Positions 55,967 to 64,000 of a stretch of 64,000 nt of DNA are shown here, in pieces; within the stretch, counting starts at the first letter, position 1; every line of letters begins with the position of its first letter. The position numbers and the translations under genes are program-made. Under the pieces are notes generated by a model that ran no database searches, was not told the origin of the DNA, and was given only the letters and a program-made list of their open reading frames with translations. The stretch is from Leptospira kanakyensis (lineage in GTDB: Bacteria > Spirochaetota > Leptospiria > Leptospirales > Leptospiraceae), in NCBI RefSeq assembly GCF_004769235.1, contig NZ_RQFG01000005.1, positions 868,001 to 932,000 on the forward strand, given 5' to 3'.

Positions 55967-56935
55967 TTAGAATTTTGGAAGTTTCCCTATCACATACCAA
56001 ATCACAACTAAGAATTGGAATGTGGCAGTAACAAGAAGGATGGTGTAAGGTTTGGCATTGATTGCTTTTAATGATCCTATCCTTGCCCCAAAAATCCCAC
56101 CAAAACTTCCAATGAGTGCCAATTCCAAATGCAATTTACCTTGGAAAAAATACAAAATACTCGTTCCAAAGGAAGTGAGAAAAATTCCGAGGAAAGAAGT
56201 GGCAACAGCCTCAACAGGACTCATTCGAAAGTAATACACAAATAAAGGGACAGCTAAGAAACCTCCACCAATTCCAAAAAAAGAAGAAAACAGTCCAAAA
56301 AAGATCCCAGTGAAAAGAACAATCAATACAGATTTGCGAGAATAAGAAAAGGATTCCGTATGCTCCTGATTCGCGTTTGCACCAGAATTTGAATTTGAAT
56401 CAGATATTTTCGAAGCTGCCGTAGGATTTGGGTAAGAGTTTTGAGACTGCACCTCCAAAGATTGGTAGTATTTTTTCCTTCTTTTTAGGGCTGTTACCAA
56501 ATTATAAACCGCAAGGATTCCTAAAAAAACTGTGAAAACAATTAGATAAATAAACTCTGAGAATGGAATTCCGTAGTACAACTGTTTGCCGAGCTCTGTG
56601 TCTTCAAACCTTCCAAACTTATAGGCAGTGTATTGGGCAGTCGGGATCGATGTACAAAGTAAAAGGAATCCTTGTTTCCAGCGGATTTTATTGTTTTTAT
56701 AATAAACAACAAGTCCGGATAAAGAAGATACCGGCATTTGCGCTAATGAAACAGCAACCGCTTGAACCGCAGTTAGATGAAAAAAACTATGAAAAAATGG
56801 GGTGTAAATAAATCCACCCCCGAGTCCTAAAAACGATGCTAAATATCCAACAAAGAACCCAACTCCAAATACAACGAAGATCCCAGGCCAAAATCCCCAA
56901 ACAAACTCATTGTATATTTGAAAGTTGAGATCCAA
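55967..56935 (-). CDS. TauE/SafE-family membrane exporter
   Basis: 322 residues, eight or nine hydrophobic segments in two halves. The repeated motif of the family is seen twice: GYLASFLGLGGGFIYTPFF in the first half, and FGLFSSFFGIGGGFLAVPL after the central loop (about 150-190, Ser/Asn-rich). Such proteins export sulfite, sulfoacetate or similar anions. The start is TTG at 56935; there is no in-frame ATG before the first helix. It follows the lipoprotein gene by 5 bp. Confidence 0.9.
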   Translation of the reverse strand: MDLNFQIYNEFVWGFWPGIFVVFGVGFFVGYLASFLGLGGGFIYTPFFHSFFHLTAVQAVAVSLAQMPVSSLSGLVVYYKNNKIRWKQGFLLLCTSIPTAQYTAYKFGRFEDTELGKQLYYGIPFSEFIYLIVFTVFLGILAVYNLVTALKRRKKYYQSLEVQSQNSYPNPTAASKISDSNSNSGANANQEHTESFSYSRKSVLIVLFTGIFFGLFSSFFGIGGGFLAVPLFVYYFRMSPVEAVATSFLGIFLTSFGTSILYFFQGKLHLELALIGSFGGIFGARIGSLKAINAKPYTILLVTATFQFLVVIWYVIGKLPKF

Positions 56936-56940
56936 TGATT

Positions 56941-57513
56941 TTAGAAGTGATCCTTGGCATCCTCAAAAAATTTATGCGTGGTTCTTTCGAATACCTCTCT
57001 TTCTGTTGCGGTTTCAAAATTGTACCAAGAGATAGGAACAAACAAAAGCCACTGCGCATAGGTTCTAAAAATATGGTAATCATAGGTTGCTACTTTTTTT
57101 CCATCTTTATAGAGTAGGTATTGGATATCGTATCCATCTTGGGTTGACCAAGCAGGAAGTAAAGTCGCAGTCAAAGTAGAAATTCCAAGAAATACAGTGG
57201 CTTCCGGCGACGGCGAACGGTAGTTAACTTTCACATTTACTAAATAACCAGATTTTGGTACATCCACTCCTTCCACTGTATTTTTAAAACGAGTTTTGTT
57301 CTGAAAATAATTCTTTAATGCTTCCCTTCCCCCTAAGTTGAGTTGCGGGAAGGTTGGAAGTACATAAACAAAATTTGCATCAATTGTTTTTTCTTCGGAA
57401 GGAAGAGGAAGAATCTTCGGATGATCCTTATAACTGATCAAACAATTGGTAAAAGTAAAAATTACAACGATTAACGATACTACCTGTGAAATTTTAGTTT
57501 TGGCTATGGTCAT
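56941..57513 (-). CDS. Putative lipoprotein, unknown function
   Basis: 190 residues. The ATG at 57513 is chosen over ATG codons at 57528 and 57531 because AGGAAGG lies 5 bases before it. The signal MTIAKTKISQVVSLIVVIFTF-like region ends FTNC (lipid Cys about 24). The mature part includes GTSTLTATLLPAW-like hydrophobic pieces and a C-terminal helix FERTTHKFFEDAKDH. I do not recognise the family. Its 5' end overlaps the zinc-ribbon gene by 20 bp, so the two are probably made together. Confidence 0.6.
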   Translation of the reverse strand: MTIAKTKISQVVSLIVVIFTFTNCLISYKDHPKILPLPSEEKTIDANFVYVLPTFPQLNLGGREALKNYFQNKTRFKNTVEGVDVPKSGYLVNVKVNYRSPSPEATVFLGISTLTATLLPAWSTQDGYDIQYLLYKDGKKVATYDYHIFRTYAQWLLFVPISWYNFETATEREVFERTTHKFFEDAKDHF

Positions 57514-57934
57514 GTAAACCTTCCTCATCATGTCTTCTTTCTAATTCTTCGTACAATTCTTCTTGGTCTTCTGAAAAAAATAATTCAAATCCAATTCGTA
57601 AACAAACTGGATCATCTTCAATGGAAACATTACTTGGTAAAATTAAATTCATTACATAGAATGTATTGGATTCTGCTTCTTCTAAAAAAACTTCTGTGGC
57701 ATCCCACTCATCAAACTCTTCCACATCAGGTTTGCGAAATTCTTTTAAAATTTCATCAAAGGGTTCTGTGATGTAGTTAAATTCGCCAGATTCACTATCG
57801 ATGATGAACTGAATGTGGTGGCAACCTGGCCCCTCTTCTTCTAGCGGACTTAAAACTAAACTCCCACAAGCTGGGCAGTGGATGATGGGATCGATGGCTC
57901 CACTAGGCCAATTGATATTGATGGTTTCGATCAT
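57494..57934 (-). CDS. Small acidic protein with zinc-ribbon-like motif
   Basis: 146 residues, very acidic. The N-terminal part has IIHCPACGS (C20-x2-C23) and then PGCHHIQF (C38, H39, H40), which may bind one zinc ion. The rest alternates Glu/Asp-rich helices such as EEWDATEVFLEEAESN and ends in the acidic EELYEELERRHDEEGLHDH. No signal peptide. It may bind a partner or RNA/DNA; no known family comes to mind. It heads a transcript with the lipoprotein and TauE genes. Confidence 0.6.
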   Translation of the reverse strand: MIETININWPSGAIDPIIHCPACGSLVLSPLEEEGPGCHHIQFIIDSESGEFNYITEPFDEILKEFRKPDVEEFDEWDATEVFLEEAESNTFYVMNLILPSNVSIEDDPVCLRIGFELFFSEDQEELYEELERRHDEEGLHDHSQN

Positions 57935-58066
57935 GTGGCAAACCTCAGGCTCCCCATTCTAATGAATCTCCTTCTTAGGGAAACCGGAATTTGTTTTTCT
58001 TTTTCAAAAAACATTTTAAATCTTTCTTAGAAAAAATGAGATAAAATTTGCCTTAAAACCAGGGTT

Positions 58067-58090
58067 CCATTTCTATCAAAAAAGAAATGG
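58067..58090 (+). promoter_or_regulatory. Hairpin enclosing the start codon of the 58087 gene
   Basis: CCATTTCT (58067-58074) pairs perfectly with AGAAATGG (58083-58090) across 8 bases. The ATG (58087-58089) lies in the 3' arm. In mRNA this would hide the start codon, so translation could be controlled by folding, temperature or a small RNA. Confidence 0.4.
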
Positions 58091-58500
58091 GGATCACAGC
58101 CGAATACCAATCCGCTTTTACATCCAGCTTTCAAGAATTTTTTGGAAATGCTAAGGATGTAGGTTGGGAACTTTACCACTTGAGTTCGGAACCAGAAAAC
58201 GATTTTCCTTCTTGGCTCACCTTTACCATCAGAAATCCGTTAGGTGGGAGAGCTTTGGTATTTCGATATCATAGTTTAGAAAATAAATTTTATGCCCACC
58301 TAAAAGTCCAAGTCATCCCTGGAGAAGAAAACTGGAGCCTTGACCAATTGTTTCATAAAAAAGGATACACCGATCTTGATGCGGATGATATCCTTTCTTC
58401 TGGTGGAGAGTGGCTTTTCTTTTCGCTCGCACGCCACTACTTTGGGATCATTATATCCTTTTGTCCGAGAATCTTAGAACCTGATTATTTTTTAGAATGA
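58087..58500 (+). CDS. Hypothetical protein
   Basis: 137 residues, no signal peptide, mixed alpha/beta composition with many aromatic residues (Trp, Phe and Tyr; for example WELYHLSSEPENDF and GGEWLFFSLARHYFG). I do not recognise a family. It is preceded by only weak SD-like purines, and its ATG lies in a hairpin. It overlaps the convergent BrkB gene by 16 bp at the stops. Confidence 0.5.
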   Translation: MGITAEYQSAFTSSFQEFFGNAKDVGWELYHLSSEPENDFPSWLTFTIRNPLGGRALVFRYHSLENKFYAHLKVQVIPGEENWSLDQLFHKKGYTDLDADDILSSGGEWLFFSLARHYFGIIISFCPRILEPDYFLE

Positions 58501-59321
58501 GATTTTTTATTTCGATCATCCGCAAGGACTTGGTTCCATAAAAATCCCCAAATAAAAAATGTTGAGTTGATATAAGTATACAACATCAAAACCACCATCT
58601 TAGATATCAAATCATAAGCTAAGGAATAGTTCACACCTACGTTTTTCATTTTTAGGTAAAACTGAAATCCAAAACTCATTCCAAGAACTAAAAGAGATGC
58701 AAAAATCGCACCCGGCAAATTTTCTTTTAAAGTGGTTTTTGCTTTGGTAATATAAGCATAATAGAATGTAAAAAGCCCAATGCTATATGGCAAAATAATC
58801 AGAGAGACTGATAAATAAGGACTATTTCTAAAAAATCCAAATCGAAACTTTTGGAACAAGTATCGTTCTGCGTGAACCATCCCATAGGTTAAATAAAAGT
58901 ATAAAACTAGTAACACAAGAGAGATCACAAGCAATCGAAAGTTGATCCACTGCGAAGCAATAAAACCAACCTTTGTTTCATCCCTTGAAATAAAACGAAG
59001 GGCTTTGGATATGGTTCCAAAAATGGTTAAACTCGAAAAAAACGAAATGGCAATGCTCAGAGCAATTACATTGTAACTTTTAACTTTTGTTAGATTTTCA
59101 ACACTTTTGTCTATGGGTTGGAAAATGGGTGCGGGTAAAAATTTACCAATTTGATCGGTCACTAAGTTGATCGTTCTTGGATCTTGCAAAAGTCCAAGTA
59201 AGGTCACAAAAACCACAAGAAGTGGGAAGAGAGTCAGAAGGAAAGTAAACGAAAGTTCCGAAGCCAGGCCATGGACATCGTACAAGTACACTTCACTGAA
59301 AAATCGTCGGAGTCGTTTCAT
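58485..59321 (-). CDS. YihY/BrkB-family membrane protein
   Basis: 278 residues from the ATG at 59321 (a TTG start at 59336 would add five residues; neither has a good SD). The family pattern is visible: RFFSEVYLYDVHGLASELSFTFLLTLFPLL at the N-terminus, about six membrane helices, the middle segment LIILPYSIGLFTFYYAYITK and the region LPGAIFASLLVLGM. The family was called RNase BN/BrkB in the past, but those functions are not considered secure; it may be a transporter. It is convergent with the hypothetical gene. Confidence 0.88.
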   Translation of the reverse strand: MKRLRRFFSEVYLYDVHGLASELSFTFLLTLFPLLVVFVTLLGLLQDPRTINLVTDQIGKFLPAPIFQPIDKSVENLTKVKSYNVIALSIAISFFSSLTIFGTISKALRFISRDETKVGFIASQWINFRLLVISLVLLVLYFYLTYGMVHAERYLFQKFRFGFFRNSPYLSVSLIILPYSIGLFTFYYAYITKAKTTLKENLPGAIFASLLVLGMSFGFQFYLKMKNVGVNYSLAYDLISKMVVLMLYTYINSTFFIWGFLWNQVLADDRNKKSHSKK

Positions 59322-59431
59322 CCGGTCAGTTTGCAACTTGTCTGTATTTTTGTCTTATTTTTCTTGCAGTCTCATTTACCGAGGAAACTCTGGAAGAATC
59401 TCAGTGACGTACCTAAAAGGGGAAAACTTCC

Positions 59432-59593
59432 ATGTCAGAAGAAAAAGAAAAGAAGAACAAAAAAATCGCGAAAATGACTGTAGCAGAAATTGACTCAGCC
59501 ATCAGCAAATCAGTGGAAACCATGAACGGCGAATCTAGCCTTTATGTAAAACACCTTCGCGAAAGAAAGGCGGAACTTCTAGCCAAGAAATAA
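59432..59593 (+). CDS. Small basic cytoplasmic protein, unknown
   Basis: 53 residues. The coding frame has a good SD (AGGGGA, 8 bases before the ATG) and a strong terminator right after it, so it is a likely real, monocistronic gene. The sequence starts MSEEKEKKNKKIAKMT and continues as a predicted amphipathic helix with VAEIDSAISKSVETMNG and a KHLRERKAELLAKK end. No family is recognised. It lies between BrkB (divergent) and the ABC-F gene. Confidence 0.65.
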   Translation: MSEEKEKKNKKIAKMTVAEIDSAISKSVETMNGESSLYVKHLRERKAELLAKK

Positions 59594-59613
59594 GGTTAGT
59601 CCCTCCTAAATTC

Positions 59614-59633
59614 CCCGCCTTACGGCGGGTTTT
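59614..59633 (+). terminator. Rho-independent terminator
   Basis: CCCGCC (59614-59619), a TTAC loop and GGCGGG (59624-59629) with TTTT after it form a very stable terminator for the 53-aa gene. It ends 9 bp before the ABC-F start codon. Confidence 0.85.
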
Positions 59634-59641
59634 CACAGCCC

Positions 59642-61582
59642 TTGATCCAATTCATCCAAATCCACCAACACTTCGGCCCCAAAGTCCTATTTGAGGGATT
59701 CAGCTGGCATATCAAACCAGGATGCCGGGTTGCCATTGTCGGCCCAAACGGTTCCGGGAAAACTACGCTTTTCCAAATGGCGGCCGGAAAGATGAAACCC
59801 GAATCCGGGGAAGTCATCCGTTCCAAAAATACCGTTCTTTCCCTTTTCCAACAGATCCCCGAATTTAGTCCCGAGACTTCTGTCATAGACACAGTCCTTG
59901 ATGAAAACAAACTCTATGCACAGTATGATGGGAAAAGAAAAATCATAGAATCCAAATTCGAAACGATTGATCATGAAGACCCGGCTTTTGAGGAACTCCT
60001 TCATGAACAAAGTGATTTAGAAGAATTTGCCCACTTACACGACTTACACGGTCTCGAAGCTCGCGCAAAAAAAATTCTTTCTGGCCTTGGATTTTCAACG
60101 GCCGACTTCATTCGAAAAACCAAAGAATTTTCTCCGGGTTATCACCACCGCATTGGTCTAGCCATAGCTCTACTCAACCCACATAATTTATTACTTCTCG
60201 ATGAACCTACAAACCATTTGGATGATAAAACCAAATCTTGGTTAGCTGACTTTCTTGTCTCACAGAACCAAGCCTTTGTTCTTGTAACACACGATCCTGA
60301 ATTTTTAAACCAAACGGTTGATACCATCATTGAAATCAATCCCCATGGAACTTTTGAATTCCAAGGAAGTTTGGAAGAATTTTTTGAAGCCAAAAATGAA
60401 ATCCAAGAACAACTAAGAGCCCAATTCGAAAAAGAAGAAACCTTTCTAAAAAGCCGAATGGAATGGGTGGAAAGATTTCGTGCCCAAGCGACCAAAGCAA
60501 GGCAGGTCCAATCGGTCATCAAACGATTGGAAAAAAGAGACAAACTAGAAAATCCAGAAGAATCTTTTTGGAACCAAAAACCAGACTACCAATTCCAATT
60601 TGTTCCTTCGAGTAATATCATCCTTCGATTGGAACATGCTTCTTTTTCTTATCCTGATAAAAACACAGGTGTGAAAAAAACGATTTTTGAAAATGCCGAA
60701 ATCGAAATTTCCGCAGGTGACAAAGTGGCGCTCGTTGGCCCGAATGGGGCCGGAAAATCAACACTCATGCGTTGTCTTTTAGAAAGGCATAAGTTGGATT
60801 CTGGTTCTCTCTATTATGGACCTAAAACCAAACTTGGATACTTTTCCCAAACTCACGGGGAAGACTTGGACGAAAGCCTGAACCTTGTTGAAACCGTAAT
60901 CAAAAAATACCCAGAACTCAGTGAAGAAAGAGCAAGAACCCTACTCGGACATTTTGCCTTTCCAGGGGATGGAGTTTTTAAATCCGTAAAACACTTATCA
61001 GGTGGAGAACAGAGTAGGCTTCGGTTGGCCCTTCTTGTGAACCACCCGACCAATTGCCTATTTTTAGATGAACCCACAAACCATTTGGACATTGTGATCC
61101 GGGAAGCAGTCAAACGGGCCCTCATTGATTTTCCGGGAAGCCTTCTCATCATCAGCCACGATCCCGATTTTATGAAGGGACTTTGTAACCGCACCTTCCA
61201 ACTTTCTGGCGGAGTCTTACAAAACCTAAATTGCAGTTTTGACGATTATCTCAAGTTCCACAAAGAAGACGAAACAGAATCTCCGGCCCAAAATACTTCC
61301 GGCAAATCTAAATTTGAAGAAAAAAAGGCCAATCCGCAAGCCAGCAAAAACAAACGAAAGAAATTAGAGAAAGAAATTGCCGATTTGGAAGTCCAAATAG
61401 AGAGACTGGAAAAAAATAAAAAGGACAAAGAGGAACTTTTACAGGATCCGGAGTTCTTTAAAAACAGAAGTTTTCAGTTGGAAATGGACACTTATAACGA
61501 TATTAAAAGAGAGATAACCCTCCTCACGAAACGTTGGGAGGATATTACGATAGAACTAGAGGAAATGGGCGGAGTCACATAA
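59642..61582 (+). CDS. ABC-F family ATPase
   Basis: 646 residues, two ABC domains without membrane segments. Domain 1 has GPNGSGKTT (about 37-45), LLLLDEPTNHLD and a weakened signature FSPGYHHR. Domain 2 has VGPNGAGKST, HLSGGEQSRLRLAL and CLFLDEPTNHLD. A helical linker (about 250-300) and a C-terminal coiled coil rich in Lys/Glu (about 560-640) follow the Uup/ABC-F layout. ABC-F proteins act on the ribosome, including antibiotic protection and EttA-like control; which subtype this is is unclear. The start is TTG, and the transcript must start inside or near the terminator region. Confidence 0.9.
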   Translation: MIQFIQIHQHFGPKVLFEGFSWHIKPGCRVAIVGPNGSGKTTLFQMAAGKMKPESGEVIRSKNTVLSLFQQIPEFSPETSVIDTVLDENKLYAQYDGKRKIIESKFETIDHEDPAFEELLHEQSDLEEFAHLHDLHGLEARAKKILSGLGFSTADFIRKTKEFSPGYHHRIGLAIALLNPHNLLLLDEPTNHLDDKTKSWLADFLVSQNQAFVLVTHDPEFLNQTVDTIIEINPHGTFEFQGSLEEFFEAKNEIQEQLRAQFEKEETFLKSRMEWVERFRAQATKARQVQSVIKRLEKRDKLENPEESFWNQKPDYQFQFVPSSNIILRLEHASFSYPDKNTGVKKTIFENAEIEISAGDKVALVGPNGAGKSTLMRCLLERHKLDSGSLYYGPKTKLGYFSQTHGEDLDESLNLVETVIKKYPELSEERARTLLGHFAFPGDGVFKSVKHLSGGEQSRLRLALLVNHPTNCLFLDEPTNHLDIVIREAVKRALIDFPGSLLIISHDPDFMKGLCNRTFQLSGGVLQNLNCSFDDYLKFHKEDETESPAQNTSGKSKFEEKKANPQASKNKRKKLEKEIADLEVQIERLEKNKKDKEELLQDPEFFKNRSFQLEMDTYNDIKREITLLTKRWEDITIELEEMGGVT

Positions 61583-61923
61583 TGGTACCGGAAATCGATG
61601 TAGTCAGTTTTAAAAAACGTCTGGATGCACGTGCAGAAGGCAAAGATGATTTTTACGTTTTGGATGTAAGAAATCCAAATGAACAACAAATTGCTCTGGT
61701 TCCTGGTACAGACAAACTCATTCCTGTGAGTGAACTTGCTGCTCGCATTGAAGAAATCAAAAGCCAAATTGATAAAGAAATTTTAGTGTATTGCCGTTCG
61801 GGTGGAAGGTCAGGAATGGCCTGTGGAATTTTAGCCCAAGCTGGATTTAAATCCTACAAAAACGTAGCCGGAGGAACCCTAGCCTATTCCGATTTAGTCG
61901 ATCCTTCCATGCAAAAGTATTAA
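61582..61923 (+). CDS. Rhodanese-like sulfurtransferase
   Basis: 113 residues. The start codon overlaps the ABC-F stop (TAATG at 61580-61584), so the two are translationally coupled. The single rhodanese domain has the catalytic loop VYCRSGGRSGMAC (Cys about residue 71) and an FYVLDVRNPNEQ start segment. It moves sulfur from thiosulfate or persulfide to an acceptor; the partner is unknown. Confidence 0.9.
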   Translation: MVPEIDVVSFKKRLDARAEGKDDFYVLDVRNPNEQQIALVPGTDKLIPVSELAARIEEIKSQIDKEILVYCRSGGRSGMACGILAQAGFKSYKNVAGGTLAYSDLVDPSMQKY

Positions 61924-61925
61924 TT

Positions 61926-62975
61926 ATGAAACCTACAGCCAATTTAAGAATTTTAGAACAACATAGTCTGATCCCTCCTTCTGTCATTATGGAAGAACTT
62001 CCATTGACAGATGAAGCATGCGAAGTGGTCGTCCGCACGAGAAGTGAAATTTCTGATATCATTCACGGCAAAGACAATAAACGTATGTTAGTTGTTGTTG
62101 GCCCATGTTCTGTCCACGACATTGGTGCCGTCATGGAATATGCATCCAAACTCAAACCAAAAATCGAAGAGTTTAAAAATGAACTTCTCATAGTGATGCG
62201 AGTTTATTTTGAAAAACCAAGAACCACAGTGGGTTGGAAAGGACTCATCAATGATCCAGACTTAGATGGATCTTTTCATATCAACAAAGGATTACAACTT
62301 GCCCGCAAACTTTTGTTAGATCTTAACAATATGGGAATCCCTTGCGGAACCGAATTTTTAGATGTGATATCCCCACAGTACATTGCTGACTTAGTCGCTT
62401 GGGGTGCCATTGGTGCAAGAACCACAGAAAGCCAAGTCCACAGGGAACTCGCATCAGGACTTTCGGCACCTATCGGTTTCAAAAATGGAACGGATGGAAA
62501 TGTTCAAATTGCTGTGGATGCCATTCGTTCGGCAAGTTCTAGCCATCATTTTCTTTCTGTTACCAACCAAGGAAGTAGCGCCATCTTTCGAACCGCAGGA
62601 AACAAAGACACTCACGTGATTTTACGTGGGGGAAACAAAGGGCCTAACTTTGATGAGGCGTCTGTAAAAGAAGTTGGATTACAAATTGAAAAAGCAGGCC
62701 TTCCTCCGAAAGTTATGGTCGATTGTTCTCATGGCAATAGCCAAAAAGACTTTCGCAAACAACCTGCCGTGATTGATGCCGTAGCAGAACAATTTGCCAA
62801 TGGTAGCAACTATATCTTAGGTGTGATGATTGAAAGCCATCTCAAAGAAGGAAACCAGTCCATTGATGCGAAACCTCTGACCTATGGCCAATCCATCACA
62901 GATGCTTGTGTTTCTTGGGAAACAACGGTTCCTATGCTCGAGAGATTGGCAGAAGCTGCAAGAAAGAGAAAATAA
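61926..62975 (+). CDS. aroG: 3-deoxy-7-phosphoheptulonate synthase (DAHP synthase, AroG-type class I)
   Basis: First enzyme of the shikimate pathway; it condenses PEP with erythrose 4-phosphate. 349 residues. The class I motifs are present: VVGPCSVHD (about 56-64), MRVYFEKPRTTVGWKGLINDP, GARTTESQVHREL, FKNGTDG, then ILRGGNKGPN and MVDCSHGNSQKD. It keeps the metal ligands (Cys in GPCSVHD, His in DCSHGN, Glu, Asp). Which aromatic amino acid inhibits it is not visible. It lies 2 bp after the rhodanese gene. Confidence 0.95.
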   Translation: MKPTANLRILEQHSLIPPSVIMEELPLTDEACEVVVRTRSEISDIIHGKDNKRMLVVVGPCSVHDIGAVMEYASKLKPKIEEFKNELLIVMRVYFEKPRTTVGWKGLINDPDLDGSFHINKGLQLARKLLLDLNNMGIPCGTEFLDVISPQYIADLVAWGAIGARTTESQVHRELASGLSAPIGFKNGTDGNVQIAVDAIRSASSSHHFLSVTNQGSSAIFRTAGNKDTHVILRGGNKGPNFDEASVKEVGLQIEKAGLPPKVMVDCSHGNSQKDFRKQPAVIDAVAEQFANGSNYILGVMIESHLKEGNQSIDAKPLTYGQSITDACVSWETTVPMLERLAEAARKRK

Positions 62976-62978
62976 AGT

Positions 62979-63785
62979 TTAAGTATCCAAAAACGCGTGG
63001 GCTTCCGATGGATACTCACGTTTCGAAACTTCGCGGTGGTATAAATTCACCGCATCCTTCACTGGCCCCGCAAGATTTCCAAACTTCTTTAAAAACTTAG
63101 GGTGGAAGTCTTCATTGAGACCTAGTAAATCCTGCATCACAAGTACTTGGCCCGATGTGTATTTTCCAGCACCAATCCCAATGGTAGGAATGCGCACGGC
63201 TTCTGTGATTTCTTTTCCGAGAGATTCGGGAACCATCTCAAGTAACAAAGCAAAGGCGCCTGCCTCCGAAAGTTCCCGAGCTTTACGAACCATTTTGGAA
63301 CGAGCCGCTTCGGTTTTTCCTTGGACACGGTGTCCCCCGAGGGTGTGCACCGATTGTGGTGTGAGACCCAAGTGAGCAAACACAGGAATTCCCGATTCTG
63401 TCATTCGACTGGTTAGTTCGATGATAAAATCGGAATCCCCTTCCAGTTTCACACAAGAAGCATTGGTTTCTTTGAGCACACGGCCTGCAGAACGAATCCC
63501 TTCTTCAATGGATGTTTGGTAAGATAAAAATGGTAAGTCCGCAACAATGGTTTTGTCGGGAGCTCCCTTACAAACTGCTTTTGTATGATAGATGATTTCA
63601 TCTAAAGTCACAGGAAGTGTGGATTGGTTTCCTTGGATCACCATTCCCAGAGAATCACCCACAAGGATACAATCTACTTCCGTTCGGTTGAATAGAGTCG
63701 CAAAGGTATAATCGTAACAAGTGATGACAGAGATAGGTTCTCCGGCATCGTATTTCTTTTTATACTGAAGAATAATGTTTTTCAT
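62979..63785 (-). CDS. panB: 3-methyl-2-oxobutanoate hydroxymethyltransferase
   Basis: First enzyme of pantothenate synthesis; it transfers a hydroxymethyl group from methylene-THF to ketoisovalerate. 268 residues. Motifs include ITCYDYTFATLFNRTEVDCILVGDSLGMV, ADLPFLSYQ, KLEGDSDF, FAHLGLTPQSVHTLGGHRVQGK, MVPESLGKEIT and TIGIGAGKYTSGQVLVMQDLLG. All expected substrate and Mg-binding segments are present. Its start overlaps the folK end by 26 bp, so the folate/pantothenate genes share a transcript. Confidence 0.97.
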   Translation of the reverse strand: MKNIILQYKKKYDAGEPISVITCYDYTFATLFNRTEVDCILVGDSLGMVIQGNQSTLPVTLDEIIYHTKAVCKGAPDKTIVADLPFLSYQTSIEEGIRSAGRVLKETNASCVKLEGDSDFIIELTSRMTESGIPVFAHLGLTPQSVHTLGGHRVQGKTEAARSKMVRKARELSEAGAFALLLEMVPESLGKEITEAVRIPTIGIGAGKYTSGQVLVMQDLLGLNEDFHPKFLKKFGNLAGPVKDAVNLYHREVSKREYPSEAHAFLDT

Positions 63786-64000
63786 GGTTTAGTTCCAAAA
63801 AGAGTGCATACACTCCAATTTCTCCCATATCGGTTAATAGTTGTTTGATGAAGGGTCTTGAATAAAGCGAATGGTGGGGCAGGTGTAAAAAATCAGTTTT
63901 CATTACCACTGCTTCATAAGTAAGGATATCGATATCAATTTCTCTAGGACCTTTCCAAGACCTACGTTTACGACCGAGTTTGTCTTCAATCCCTTGGAGA
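63760..64000 (-). CDS. folK: 2-amino-4-hydroxy-6-hydroxymethyldihydropteridine pyrophosphokinase (5' end cut off)
   Basis: Only the C-terminal 79 or so residues are visible, entering from the right edge and ending at the TAA at 63760-63762. The text LGRKRRSWKGPREIDIDILTYE and the following LPHHSLYSRPF match the conserved HPPK core, including the R-x-x-DIDIL motif. The enzyme transfers pyrophosphate from ATP in folate synthesis. The end reads through the panB start in another frame (26-bp overlap). Confidence 0.93.
   Translation of the reverse strand, partial: LQGIEDKLGRKRRSWKGPREIDIDILTYEAVVMKTDFLHLPHHSLYSRPFIKQLLTDMGEIGVYALFLELNHEKHYSSV

Noticed and set aside
1..64000. Insertion sequences, prophage genes, tRNA genes
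   Set aside because: No transposase or integrase motifs, no cloverleaf-like structures noticed by eye in the short intergenic gaps. A tRNA scan would settle this.

Overview
The window is a compact stretch of about 38-39% G+C, coded on both strands, with about 62 protein genes. I see no rRNA, tRNA, transposase, phage gene or CRISPR array. Relaxed-lipobox lipoproteins, a DUF1574 protein paired with an MBOAT acyltransferase, a 7TM-DISM/PP2C receptor, a secreted caspase-fold protein and many TTG starts point to Leptospira. A free-living (saprophytic) species is my guess, not something the sequence proves. The gene complement looks mostly chromosomal housekeeping with regulatory and envelope genes in between.

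Layout. Bases 1-6129 (minus): a probable operon of a PP2C/TPR phosphatase, a CrtC/AttH-like secreted protein and a YejB-YejE-OppD type peptide ABC importer (its ATPase runs off the left edge). 6201-9389: a membrane SRPBCC-like protein, then lipoprotein-nadA-ispF on minus, and a membrane-anchored unknown. 9425-14602: an LpoB-like lipoprotein and a large TPR/COG3014-like lipoprotein that converge on ftsQ-ftsA-ftsZ. 14663-17093: a small periplasmic helical protein with repeated palindromes upstream, then a caspase-family protein. 17153-19976: DUF1574 plus MBOAT, an envelope O-acylation pair. 20036-31684: recQ, pyrC, a PAS-GGDEF-EAL protein, pheT (TTG start), a 7TM-DISM/PP2C receptor, a gamma carbonic anhydrase and an MFS permease.

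31756-38874: DUF1330, a thioesterase, a membrane GGDEF-EAL protein, a CDF metal exporter, a GST, a PhlG-like hydrolase with a divergent TetR gene and a clear operator laid over its promoter, and mltA. 38875-39353 is the longest gene-free stretch and holds degenerate ~34-bp tandem repeats. 39354-44168 is the classic rpmH-rnpA-yidD-yidC-jag-mnmE block. 44249-50047: a Lys-rich secreted peptide, a Vps62-like lipoprotein, an ankyrin protein coupled to a GMC oxidoreductase, and DUF2804. 50058-59321: an RND pump without adjacent partner genes, DsbA/FrnE, an Acg-like nitroreductase, an EAL protein, TauE, small unknowns and a BrkB protein. 59432-64000: a 53-aa protein, ABC-F, rhodanese, DAHP synthase, panB and folK (cut by the right edge).

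Themes. Signalling is dense: three c-di-GMP proteins and two SpoIIE/PP2C phosphatases. Envelope building is the other theme: FtsQAZ, an LpoB-like lipoprotein, MltA, YidC/YidD and MBOAT/DUF1574. The most interesting non-coding signals are three GATTAA-type palindromes (15167-15273), the TetR operator (36823-36840), the repeats before rpmH, a hairpin enclosing a start codon (58067-58090), and rnpA coding sequence that continues upstream of any ordinary start codon. I did not find a clearly new multi-gene system. The best candidates for one are the LpoB/COG3014 pair next to ftsQAZ and the caspase neighbourhood.
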